DNA from: Candidatus Hydrogenedentota bacterium
GTDB lineage: Bacteria; Hydrogenedentota; Hydrogenedentia; Hydrogenedentales; JAGMZX01
Assembly (NCBI GenBank): GCA_029556545.1
Contig: JAKQEQ010000073.1
Location: 41,439-105,438, forward strand
DNA length: 64,000 nt
Direction of reading: 5' to 3'
In this document: piece after piece, positions 1 through 7,959 of the stretch
Numbering within the stretch: position 1 is the first letter of the stretch
Layout: the number at the start of each line of letters is the position of its first letter
Program-made: the position numbers and the translations under genes
Notes under the pieces: model-generated
What the model saw: the letters and a program-made list of their open reading frames with translations, nothing else
Databases searched by the model: none
Told to the model about the DNA's origin: nothing

Positions 1-545
1 GTTGGACGGACTCGGACGGGGACGGTCATCTTGACAAGGACGGGACGCAGTTTGAGTTCGAGATGATGATCATCAACAGCAGCCCGGTCGCGGAGAAGAT
101 ATGCACGATATACCAGGAGGAGTTGGCCCGGGTCGGGATCAAGATGACGATACGCATGCTGGATTGGGCCGGGATGCTCGAGCGGACGGACAAGCGGCAA
201 TTCGACGCGATGATGATGGGCTGGCAGATGCCGCCGGACCCGGACCCGTACCAGGTGTGGCATTCGTCGCAGGCGGAGGCGGGATCGAACTACGTGGGCT
301 TCGTCAACGCGGAGGCGGACCGTCTGATCGAGGAGGCGCGGGTGAGCTTTGACCGAGAGGAACGCATCCGCCTTTACCATCGCTTCAGCAAGATTCTGCA
401 TGACGAGCAACCATATACATTTACGTTTTGCAGAAAATCCCTGCTGGCGGTGGACAGGCGGGTGCATGGCATCCGGATTTATCCCTTCGGGCCCGACCCG
501 CGCGAGTGGTTCGTGCCGAAGGCCACGCAACGGTATGGGAAGTGA
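1..545 (+). CDS. Peptide/oligosaccharide ABC transporter substrate-binding protein, C-terminal part
   Basis: This is the 3' end of a solute-binding protein of the SBP_bac_5 (DppA/OppA) family; the open frame runs off the left edge in frame 3. The visible part begins with WTDSDGDGHLDKDG, the Asp/Gly-rich turn typical of this family, and ends with the C-terminal lobe (PDPDPYQVWHSSQ, SNYVGFVNAEADRLIEEAR). Such proteins bind peptides or oligosaccharides outside the cytoplasmic membrane and deliver them to a two-permease ABC importer. The next gene, 34 bases downstream on the same strand, is a DppB-type permease, so the two are very likely co-transcribed. The substrate cannot be told from this fragment. 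Family assignment is firm. Confidence 0.9.
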   Translation, partial: WTDSDGDGHLDKDGTQFEFEMMIINSSPVAEKICTIYQEELARVGIKMTIRMLDWAGMLERTDKRQFDAMMMGWQMPPDPDPYQVWHSSQAEAGSNYVGFVNAEADRLIEEARVSFDREERIRLYHRFSKILHDEQPYTFTFCRKSLLAVDRRVHGIRIYPFGPDPREWFVPKATQRYGK

Positions 546-579
546 GAGGACATGGCGCGCGGGACGGGAGGCTGACGCG

Positions 580-1575
580 ATGAAGGCGTATCTCCTTCGG
601 CGATTCCTGCTTATCGTGCCGACCTTCATCGGCATCAGCCTGATTACGTTCGCGATTATCCAACTCGCGCCGGGCAGCCCGATCTATTTCAAGTTGCGCG
701 GCGTCGAGGGGAGCCTGCGGGCGGAGCGGGACACCCAAGAGGTGATCGAGCAGACGAAGGCGCTCTACGGTCTCGATAAGCCCCTGCCGGTGCAATATGT
801 GCGCTGGCTCGGGCGGCTGGTCACGCTGGATTTCGGGAATAGCCTCAAGGATCAGCGTCCTGTACTGGACAAGATCCGCGACGCCCTGCCGATCACGCTG
901 CAATTGAACATTCTGTCCATCTTCCTTATCTACTTGATCTCGATCCCCATCGGCGTGTATTCCGCGACGCATCAGGGAACCGCGACCGATTCGGGCCTGA
1001 CGCTCGGCCTCTTCATCCTCTACAGCCTGCCCACGTTCTGGGTGGCGATGCTGTTGATCATGTTTCTGGGCGGCGGGCAGTGGCTGAATTGGTTCCCGGT
1101 TCACGGTCTGAACTCGACGGGCGCGGACGCCTGGCCGTGGGGGCGGTGGTTTATCGACCGGCTGTGGCACATGGCCCTGCCGGTGTTCTGCATGACCTAC
1201 GGCGGGTTTGCCGGACTGTCGCGCTACATGCGGGCTGGCATGCTCGATACGGTCCGCCAGGACTATATCCGGACGGCGCGCGCCTACGGGTTCTCCGAGC
1301 GGGTCGTCATCTACAAGTACGCGATGCGCAATTCGCTGATCCCGATTATCACACTTCTGGGCGGGCTACTCCCGGCCATGATCGGCGGGAGCGTGATCAT
1401 CGAGAGCATCTTTTCGATTCCGGGGATGGGCTGGCTCGGCTTCGACGCGGTGCTCTCGCGCGATTACCCGCTCATCATGGGGATTTTCGCCATTTCCGCC
1501 CTGTTGACGCTGGCCGGTCTTATTCTCAGCGATATCTTGTACGCGCTCGTGGACCCACGCATCCGCCTCGAGTAG
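580..1575 (+). CDS. DppB-type ABC transporter permease
   Basis: This is a 331-residue inner-membrane permease of the BPD_transp_1 family, the DppB/OppB type. It opens with the usual first helix (MKAYLLRRFLLIVPTFIGIS followed by LITFAIIQLAPGSP). Near residue 210 it carries the cytoplasmic EAA loop that contacts the ATPase (DTVRQDYIRTARAYGFSE). The ATG at 580 is chosen because a GGGAGG sequence lies about 8 bases upstream and the N-terminus then matches the family; the longer open frame starts inside the binding-protein gene. A DppC-type partner and the ATPases do not follow: the next gene is convergent. They must lie upstream of the window or elsewhere. Confidence 0.93.
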   Translation: MKAYLLRRFLLIVPTFIGISLITFAIIQLAPGSPIYFKLRGVEGSLRAERDTQEVIEQTKALYGLDKPLPVQYVRWLGRLVTLDFGNSLKDQRPVLDKIRDALPITLQLNILSIFLIYLISIPIGVYSATHQGTATDSGLTLGLFILYSLPTFWVAMLLIMFLGGGQWLNWFPVHGLNSTGADAWPWGRWFIDRLWHMALPVFCMTYGGFAGLSRYMRAGMLDTVRQDYIRTARAYGFSERVVIYKYAMRNSLIPIITLLGGLLPAMIGGSVIIESIFSIPGMGWLGFDAVLSRDYPLIMGIFAISALLTLAGLILSDILYALVDPRIRLE

Positions 1576-1604
1576 CCGACGGACGCGAGAGCGGGGGAGA
1601 GGCA

Positions 1605-2732
1605 TCAGAACCAGACGGCGCGCGGCGCACCGGAACCGTTGCTCGTCTGCGGCGGCACGGGCTCCCAAACCCCGGGCAGGGCAGTCCGGCAATCGGGACA
1701 GTGCGCGCCGTCCATGCAATTCTGAACGACAAAGAAGCCGTGCCGCTCGATAAGCGTCGTGCCGCATTGGGGACAGCAGGTGTTTTCCCGTTCGCCCACC
1801 TGTCCCGGCAGATTGCCGGGGTAGACAAAGCGCAACCCCGCCGCCCTGCCGGCGCGCCACGCGCGGTCCAGGTCCTGCGCGGAGGTGCGGCGCGGTCCCG
1901 TCATCTTGTAGTCGGGGTGGAACGCGGTGATATGCCAGGGGATATCGGGCGATACGCCCGCGATGAATTCGGCGATCCTGCGGATTTCGTCGTCGCTGTC
2001 GTTGAAGCCGGGGACGATGAGTGTGACGATCTCGACCCAGAAATCCATGGCCTTGAGGCGCTCGATGGTTTCGAGCACGTTGGCGAGCGTGCAACCGAGT
2101 TGGCGATAGTTGCGGTCGCTAAATGACTTCAGATCGACCTTGTATAGCGTGACGAAGGGCCGCAGGAACTCGATGACCTCGGGCGTCGCGTTGCCGTTGC
2201 TGACGAAGCCGCACACAAGCCCCCGCTCGCGGGCCCGCTCGAACACCGCGGCGGCCCAGTCCGCCGTGATGAGCGGTTCGTTGTAGGTGCTGACGACGAC
2301 GGGGACGCTGTGGCGGAGGGCGAGGTCCACCAGTTCGCCCGCGCCGCAGAAATGCGGCATGGCCACCGCTTCATCGTCACGCAGCACCTGACTGCTGACC
2401 CAGTTCTGGCAATAGGCGCAGTGGAGGTCGCAGCCGAGCATGCCGAAGGAGAGCGCGTCACGGCCGGGAAATGCATGATAGAACGGCTTCTTTTCGATGG
2501 GATCGATTTGCAGCCCCGCGACGTAGCCGCCCGGCGCGCGCAACGCGCCGTCGCGGACGAAGCGCACGCGGCATACCCCGGCGCGGCCCTCGCGGATGAG
2601 GCAGCGGTGGCCGCAGGCCAGACAACGCACCGCGCGCCCGCCGCGGCCGTCCACTTCCTCGCGCGCGAGTTCGGGCGCGGCGGGGATCGTGTTATCCTCA
2701 AGCAACTCCCTGAGCCGGATCGTCTTACTCAT
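1605..2732 (-). CDS. AmmeMemoRadiSam system radical SAM enzyme
   Basis: This is a 375-residue radical SAM protein resembling pyruvate formate-lyase activating enzymes, of the family encoded with or fused to AMMECR1 and Memo domains. The radical SAM cluster motif CX3CX2C is at residues 101-108 (GCDLHCAYCQNW). An N-terminal four-Cys knuckle (C37, C40, C44, C54) and the segment IDPIEKKPFYHAFPG are family hallmarks. The C-terminus has a second Cys-rich knuckle (CPQCGTTLIERHG, CPDCRTALPGVW). The ATG at 2732 gives the family N-terminus; the open frame extends 26 codons further upstream without family similarity. It is transcribed divergently from the YjbQ-like gene at 2896. Its reaction is not established for the family. 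No AMMECR1 or Memo gene is visible here. Confidence 0.88.
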   Translation of the reverse strand: MSKTIRLRELLEDNTIPAAPELAREEVDGRGGRAVRCLACGHRCLIREGRAGVCRVRFVRDGALRAPGGYVAGLQIDPIEKKPFYHAFPGRDALSFGMLGCDLHCAYCQNWVSSQVLRDDEAVAMPHFCGAGELVDLALRHSVPVVVSTYNEPLITADWAAAVFERARERGLVCGFVSNGNATPEVIEFLRPFVTLYKVDLKSFSDRNYRQLGCTLANVLETIERLKAMDFWVEIVTLIVPGFNDSDDEIRRIAEFIAGVSPDIPWHITAFHPDYKMTGPRRTSAQDLDRAWRAGRAAGLRFVYPGNLPGQVGERENTCCPQCGTTLIERHGFFVVQNCMDGAHCPDCRTALPGVWEPVPPQTSNGSGAPRAVWF

Positions 2733-2895
2733 GGCGTAATCTCGCTCTAGACTGCTCGTGCGCGCGCGGACGTTGTGCGTCTGCGCCGCCCGCGCGTTAT
2801 AATGCCACATGGCGCGGGCGCGCCGTGTCTCCTATTCCATAAGCCATTATAACACGGGGTTTCCGTCCCGTCTGGAAAGGCATGAGGGCGTTTTC

Positions 2896-3312
2896 ATGAC
2901 GTTTCAGGAGTTCATCACCTTACACACCGCAACCGCGGGACAGATGCACGACTTGACGGAACATGTGCAGGAGATCGTGACGCGGTCCGGCATTCGCACG
3001 GGCGTCGCGCACGTGTTCAACATCGGCAGCACCGCGGGCATCGGCACGATCGAGTACGAGCCGGGGCTGATCGAGGACCTCCCCCGCGAGTTGAGCCGCT
3101 TGTTTCCGCCCGGCAGACACTACGCGCATGAGCAAACGTGGCACGACGGCAACGGTCATTCCCACTTGCAGGCGACCTTGCTCGGCCCAGAGACGACCGT
3201 GCCCGTGCGCGAGGCGCGGCTCGCGCTCGGAACGTGGCAGCAGATATTCCACGTCGAGCTCGATGTGAAGCCCCGCACGCGCGAGGTCGTCGTCACCGTG
3301 ATCGGCGGCTGA
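2896..3312 (+). CDS. YjbQ/UPF0047 family protein
   Basis: This 138-residue protein matches the usual length and motifs of the UPF0047 (YjbQ) family: GVAHVFNIGSTAGIGTIEYE, the His/Asn-rich GNGHSHLQATLLGPE, and LGTWQQIFHVELD near the end. These proteins are small, probably oligomeric and metal-binding; some show weak thiamine-phosphate synthase activity, but the physiological role is unsettled. The ATG at 2896 has a GAGGG ribosome site 7 bases upstream and gives the family start MTFQEF; the longer open frame from 2809 adds a non-conserved leader. It is divergent from the AmmeMemoRadiSam gene across a 163-base promoter region. Confidence 0.88.
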   Translation: MTFQEFITLHTATAGQMHDLTEHVQEIVTRSGIRTGVAHVFNIGSTAGIGTIEYEPGLIEDLPRELSRLFPPGRHYAHEQTWHDGNGHSHLQATLLGPETTVPVREARLALGTWQQIFHVELDVKPRTREVVVTVIGG

Positions 3313-3539
3313 AATCCGAGTACAATAGCGCCGGCGCGCCAGCGACACGGCCCGATAGTTGAGTGAAAAGCCTATCTATATGTCGTCATGAAACGCCACA
3401 AAGCGCAACAGCCTGCAAATACACGCCTTACGCATGATCGTCTTTCGCCACAGTGCGCCATGAATCGCCACAAAAGGCAAGACTTCGTTGTCATTGTCGT
3501 TGTCGCCTCAACCGCGCACTGCAGCCTGGAATTGCTTGA
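3313..3539. other. Intergenic segment with two similar short direct repeats
   Basis: There is no convincing gene between the YjbQ-like gene and the oxidoreductase relic. Two similar words lie about 72 bases apart: ATGAAACGCCACAAAGCG at 3388 and ATGAATCGCCACAAAAGG at 3460. They may be degenerate copies of one short element or chance. A further 148 bases (3879-4026) after the relic also hold nothing recognisable. Confidence 0.4.
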
Positions 3540-3878
3540 GAATGTAGCTCTCGATATTTTCTTCGTGAAGGAGGATCCGGCGGCTCCCTTGAATCCACCA
3601 TTCTCCGCGTCAATAAGGATTTCCTGGAAGATGTCGAAGTTCGACTCCACGAGAGCCCGGATCATATTCGGACCTTCCTGGACTGTGTGAGAGTGCGCAC
3701 GAAGCCGGTCACCGATGAAGAAATCGGTGGACGCAGCGCCATATGCTGTCACCTGCTGAATGAGGAGTACTACAATCACGAAGTCATCAAGTGGAATCCA
3801 AGGCAAATGTGTTTCGCGCACGACAGTGAAAAACCTGAATGGCTCACGCGCGACTACCGCGCTCCCTGGGACGTTTAG
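3540..3878 (+). pseudogene. Relic of a Gfo/Idh/MocA oxidoreductase (C-terminal end only)
   Basis: In frame 3 the plus strand is open from just after a TGA at 3537 to a TAG at 3876 and encodes about 112 residues. These match the C-terminal end of planctomycete-type Gfo/Idh/MocA dehydrogenases: HIRTFLDCVRVRTKPVTDEE, GGRSAICCHLLN, VIKWNPRQMCF, and the closing LTRDYRAPWDV. The NAD-binding Rossmann half and the central EKP region are missing, and no plausible start with a ribosome site precedes the segment. I read it as a truncated remnant. A minus-strand open frame over the same bases (3372-3893) shows no family features and is probably a shadow. Confidence 0.6.
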
Positions 3879-4026
3879 CGGCCCGCGCTCCATCCCGTGT
3901 GGTCAGAATACGCAACTGAGGCGCAATTGGTTGTGCCTGCGCGATTTGCATCAATCCTGACGGCGGTTCAAGTAATGTTGACGGTAAACGAAAACGATTT
4001 GCAAGGAGCCCTGCCTATTACGACTT

Positions 4027-4941
4027 CTACTCCCCGCTCATCCGCTTCGTCGTAATACGCCTTTGCACGTTGAGAAGGTTATGTTTGGTGATCTCGTACC
4101 CTTCGTCACAGACCGCGAGGGCGTTGTCATACCGTTCGAGTTCCGTCAGGCTTTTCGCCAGAAAGAGATAAGATTCGTAGAATAGTTGATCTTGATATGC
4201 GTCGAAGCGTCCCTCGGCCTTCTCGATGCGGGCCTTTTCTTCCTTGCCGTATGCAATGGCTTCCCGTAGAGCTTCGGCGGCCTTCTCGTAAGCCGTGGTG
4301 GGCGCCAGACCCAATTGCTGATGGTAGTCGAAGAGAAGCCGGCCCAGGGCGGCGCGGATTTCAAAGGTCCACGGGTTCGTCTTGACGCCGGCCTCAAGCA
4401 GGCTGCGGGCTTCTTGGGGCTCACCCGCGAAATCCGCCATGAAGAAGGCACTAAGGGTATATAGGCGTTCGAGGTTCGGGTTGAGCTTCAGCGTCAGTTG
4501 GTACCAGGGTATAAGCTCGACCGGGTCGCTGTGACGGTGAATTTGCATGTGGGGCATTACTGCTCGGTGGAGGCGTCCCACCGGACCGCGCCAATCCATC
4601 TCGTCGCTCAGAGCGACCGGCACCCCGCACTTGTGCGCAAGACCGGAAGCCACATCCGTCGCCTCGCGGGCACGGAAACCGCGTCTTTCCTCCGCGGCGG
4701 TGGGCGTTCGCAGCGCGACGCCGTAATGAAGGTATTCAAGGGTTTTCATCCAGATAAGGCTGTGCGCGGTGAATTGGATCTGGCCCATCAGGCTGAGCGC
4801 TATGGATTCTTTGGCCGCCTCCAGTTCCTCGGCGGTGAATTGTGTCCGGGTCGTCTTGATCCGCGCGTCATGGAATTCGATGAGGAGTCCACACAGGACG
4901 AATCCCGGGAGGAGACTTAGAGGGAAAAGCTTTGCCCGCAT
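4027..4941 (-). CDS. Membrane-anchored helical (TPR-like) protein of unknown function
   Basis: This 304-residue protein starts with one hydrophobic segment (FPLSLLPGFVLCGLLIEF) that can serve as a signal anchor. An all-helical body follows, with a tetratricopeptide-like stretch in the C-terminal half (WYQLTLKLNPNLERLYTLSAF, YESYLFLAKSLTELERYDNA). The ATG at 4941 has GAGG 9 bases upstream; a longer open frame to 4998 overlaps the neighbouring gene and is less likely. It follows the ABC-2 permease by 29 bases and probably forms an operon with it and the ATPase. A scaffold or accessory role for that exporter is inference; no catalytic motif is visible. Confidence 0.7.
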   Translation of the reverse strand: MRAKLFPLSLLPGFVLCGLLIEFHDARIKTTRTQFTAEELEAAKESIALSLMGQIQFTAHSLIWMKTLEYLHYGVALRTPTAAEERRGFRAREATDVASGLAHKCGVPVALSDEMDWRGPVGRLHRAVMPHMQIHRHSDPVELIPWYQLTLKLNPNLERLYTLSAFFMADFAGEPQEARSLLEAGVKTNPWTFEIRAALGRLLFDYHQQLGLAPTTAYEKAAEALREAIAYGKEEKARIEKAEGRFDAYQDQLFYESYLFLAKSLTELERYDNALAVCDEGYEITKHNLLNVQRRITTKRMSGE

Positions 4942-4970
4942 CGCTATAATCCTCGTTGTCCGTGTGCATA

Positions 4971-5738
4971 TCACAATGCTGTTCGTCGAAAGCGCCAACA
5001 GCCGAGCGCAAGAAAGATAGTGGCGTATATCACTGCATAACCGGTCAGCGCCGCCAGCGCGACGCCCGGAATAGACGGCCAGTCATGAATGACCTTTTTT
5101 GAGAGATCGAAGAGCTCCAGATGCGGAACGACCCAGTAGACCGCCTCGGCGAGTCTGCGCGCCGCGCCTTCCAATTCGCTGTGCACTGCGAGGACGGTGT
5201 TTGCGAACGTGCTCATGGCGAGGCAAAGCAATAGAGACACGGTGACGTTCGCGCCATGGGTAAGGAAGAGGGAAAGGGTTACGACGATGGCGGCTATCAG
5301 CCACATGGACAGAATACGCAGATATAACGCCTGAAAGAAGATCGCGCCGGCGGAGATGCCGAAAAGGAGGAATATCGCCAGCAGTTCCACCCAGAATAAC
5401 AGCACCACAGCGGAACTCATCAGGCCGACACCGACATATTTCCCTAGAAAGACCGTCGTCCGGCTGACCGGCTTGGCCAGAAGCGGGTAAAGCGTTCGAT
5501 TGTTGATCTCGACCGGGAGTTGTCGTGCCGCCGCCACCACGCAGATGGCGATACACAGAATGTTTGTCACCGTGAGCGCCACGTCTTTAACGAATTTCTC
5601 GAGCCCCTCGATCCCGAATTGGTTGAAGAGCGCGGCCCCCGACACAATGACCAAACCAAGAATCAGGACGACATACGGGTCTTTTCGCCGAAAGGACTCC
5701 AGAATGGCGACATGCGCAATGCCAAGAACTTTTTCCAT
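4971..5738 (-). CDS. ABC-2 type transporter permease
   Basis: This 255-residue protein has about six hydrophobic helices (for example ILGLVIVSGAALFNQFG, VLLFWVELLAIFLLFG) and the ABC-2/NosY-like segment PVEINNRTLYPLLAKPVSR after the second helix. It is the membrane part of an exporter whose ATPase is encoded 39 bases upstream. The ATG at 5738 is preceded by AAAGGA at 8 bases. The substrate is unknown; similar permeases move lipids, antibiotics or metal-site components. Confidence 0.88.
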   Translation of the reverse strand: MEKVLGIAHVAILESFRRKDPYVVLILGLVIVSGAALFNQFGIEGLEKFVKDVALTVTNILCIAICVVAAARQLPVEINNRTLYPLLAKPVSRTTVFLGKYVGVGLMSSAVVLLFWVELLAIFLLFGISAGAIFFQALYLRILSMWLIAAIVVTLSLFLTHGANVTVSLLLCLAMSTFANTVLAVHSELEGAARRLAEAVYWVVPHLELFDLSKKVIHDWPSIPGVALAALTGYAVIYATIFLALGCWRFRRTAL

Positions 5739-5777
5739 GATGTCGATCCTTTCCGTGGACGCGAGCCGCGCGGGACG

Positions 5778-6710
5778 CTACGTCGTCTTGTGCCCGAGCT
5801 TGCGCACGAAGTAGTCCTCGAGTGAAGCCGGCGCCTCCTTGACCTCGAGAATCTTCGCGCCTTGCTTCTCCAAGTGCTCGCGAACGCGTTGCGCGAGGTC
5901 CCAGTCATCGACGGTATAGAGATGCACGCCGCTGCCCAGATTCCGGGCGATGACCTTGTCGGGCAGGTCGCCCACCCGGCTGTCGTGCCGCACTCGCAGA
6001 ACCACGCACTTCGCCGACGCCAGCATCTGACCGAGGTCGTTCTCCTCGACGATGCTCCCGTCATCCAGCAGAATGATCCGGTCGCATAGCAGGGCGACTT
6101 CCGTCAATTCATGCGAAGAAAAGAAAACGGTCTTGCCCTGCGTCTTGAAATTCCTGAGGATTGCGCGCACGTCGTGCCGGGCGACGGGGTCCAGCCCGGA
6201 AGTCACTTCATCCAAGATGAGCAGGTCCGGCTCGCCCATGATGGCTTGGGCGATTCCCACGCGCTGCAACATGCCTTTCGAGAACCCGCTTAACCGTTCC
6301 CGGTCGCGGCCAAGCAACCCGACTTTCTCGATCAAGTCGCTGATAAGCTGCTCGCGCTGCCCGCGTGGTATCCCGGCAACCTTTGCATAGAGCCGTAACG
6401 CTTCCCGCGCCGTCAGGAAGGGATAGTATAGGGCTACCTCCGGAAGATAGCCGATGCGGCTTCGCGCGGAGAGGGAACCGGCGGCTTCGCCGAAGAGACG
6501 CGCTTTGCCGCGGTCAGGTTGGATGAATCCCATCAGCACTTTGATCGTGGTGGTCTTGCCGGCGCCGTTTGGCCCGATGAAGCCCACCACCTCCCCTGGT
6601 CTTACGGACAGGTCGAGTCCGTTAACGGCGGTTACATGGCGGCCTAAGGGGGTCTTGAAGGTAACATGGAGTCCTTCGATCTCAATGACTGGCGCTCTCT
6701 CCTGTATCAT
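5778..6710 (-). CDS. ABC transporter ATP-binding protein (ABC-2 exporter)
   Basis: This 310-residue ATPase drives the ABC-2 permease encoded just downstream. It shows Walker A (GPNGAGKTTTIK), a signature loop of the form LSGFSKGM, Walker B (LLILDEVTSGLDP) and the H-loop (SSHELTE). Val replaces the common Pro after DE in Walker B. A C-terminal extension of about 80 residues is the regulatory tail usual in this subfamily. The ATG at 6710 has GGAGG upstream and is preferred over the open-frame start at 6779. Promoter sequence probably lies in 6711-6913, which has no other gene. Confidence 0.93.
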   Translation of the reverse strand: MIQERAPVIEIEGLHVTFKTPLGRHVTAVNGLDLSVRPGEVVGFIGPNGAGKTTTIKVLMGFIQPDRGKARLFGEAAGSLSARSRIGYLPEVALYYPFLTAREALRLYAKVAGIPRGQREQLISDLIEKVGLLGRDRERLSGFSKGMLQRVGIAQAIMGEPDLLILDEVTSGLDPVARHDVRAILRNFKTQGKTVFFSSHELTEVALLCDRIILLDDGSIVEENDLGQMLASAKCVVLRVRHDSRVGDLPDKVIARNLGSGVHLYTVDDWDLAQRVREHLEKQGAKILEVKEAPASLEDYFVRKLGHKTT

Positions 6711-6913
6711 GGCCTGCTCCTCCTGCCGAGGCACGCATTGTCTCGGGGCATGACGGAGTCTATCGTGGCGTTTACACACGCCCGTTTGGATAACAGCGCT
6801 TTTCCGGGCATTTTCGAGAGACTATGTTGGCCGCGGCGACTCCGAGCAACTCGCGTCATGCATAATTCACACTCCGTGAAGGGGCCGAGTTATTGTGAAT
6901 ACGCCCTTATATA

Positions 6914-7744
6914 CTATTCGTCCACGTCCAATTTGGTTCCGACTGGACAAGACATATATTGCGCCGGAAATTCCCGCCACAATCGCGCCATTGCGGGGAA
7001 TCCGGTGCAGTGGGCCGACATCAGGCGCTGTACGCGGAGACGGCGGAATGCTTCGACCGTCTTGTCCATGCGTTCCGGACTTGCCGACACAAGATGCATT
7101 CCGCCGATGACGGTGTGAATAGGCCGATTATCCGTCAGGGACTGCACGTATTGGAGCGTATTGACAACGCCGGCGTGCGCACAGCCGAGGACAACGACGG
7201 TTCCTTCCGATGTCTCGAAATACAGGGCCTGATCGTCGGGGAAATCGTCCGGCTCACGGCACGCGTAATCCGTGAAGAACGGTCCTCCGGCGTCCTCGAA
7301 GTCCGTCCGCCGGGGAATTGGTCCCGTGACGTACAGCCCCGCGGCGATTTCCGTCGGCGCTTCCGTCCACACCAGGCCTGTCCGCCTGCGGACCGCCTCG
7401 ACGGCGTCCCGCGGCATACCGATTTCGCGCGGCGTGCCGTCAGGCATTCGGGCGTACCTCGACGCGAGCGCGGCAGGATGCAGAAACACTACGGGATGCG
7501 TCTGTACATCGAGGACATCCGCCAGACCGCCGGTATGGTCAAAGTGGCCGTGACTCAGCACGACGGCATCGGCGGTTTCCAGGGGGATATTGAGGCGGCG
7601 GGCATTATTCTCCAGGACATAGCCCTGACCCGTATCGAAGAGGACGTTGCGCCCGGCGTGTTCGACCCAAAACGACAGCCCGTGTTCCGCCAAGAGCGCT
7701 TGCCCGGCGGCGGTGTTTTCGACGACAACCGTAATGCGCGACAT
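6914..7744 (-). CDS. MBL-fold metallohydrolase (COG1237 type)
   Basis: This 276-residue metallo-beta-lactamase-fold protein has the metal-binding motif SHGHFDHTGG near residue 65, a second site GCAHAGVVNT and the late GGMHL motif. It belongs to the COG1237 group that includes the archaeal 7,8-dihydropterin-6-methyl phosphoribosyl synthase annotation; the substrate in bacteria is unknown. The start has AAGGAG about 10 bases upstream. COG1237 hydrolases commonly sit beside Mrp/NifX-type genes, and here it is the last gene of the iron-sulfur cluster, 215 bases after the fusion gene. It may have its own promoter in that gap. Confidence 0.85.
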   Translation of the reverse strand: MSRITVVVENTAAGQALLAEHGLSFWVEHAGRNVLFDTGQGYVLENNARRLNIPLETADAVVLSHGHFDHTGGLADVLDVQTHPVVFLHPAALASRYARMPDGTPREIGMPRDAVEAVRRRTGLVWTEAPTEIAAGLYVTGPIPRRTDFEDAGGPFFTDYACREPDDFPDDQALYFETSEGTVVVLGCAHAGVVNTLQYVQSLTDNRPIHTVIGGMHLVSASPERMDKTVEAFRRLRVQRLMSAHCTGFPAMARLWREFPAQYMSCPVGTKLDVDE

Positions 7745-7959
7745 GATTGACCTACTCCTTCCGAGTTGTTGGCGAAGCCTGATCCAGGTTCCACGGAGCG
7801 TTCTGGGCCGACTTGCCGCCCGTGAAGCCGTATAACGCCGTATATGCTCGGTCTTTTCCGACAGCCTCTCGCGAATGACGAATCATTCAATCAGGAGCGT
7901 CACGCGACGCAAGCGCATCGGCTATTTGGATGCGTGACTTGATCAGCACCCGTTTGCGG

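Noticed and set aside
3372..3893. 173-codon minus-strand open frame
   Set aside because: Opposite-strand frame over the oxidoreductase relic; its C-terminus is Cys/Arg noise and no family features are visible, whereas the plus strand has a recognisable family ending.
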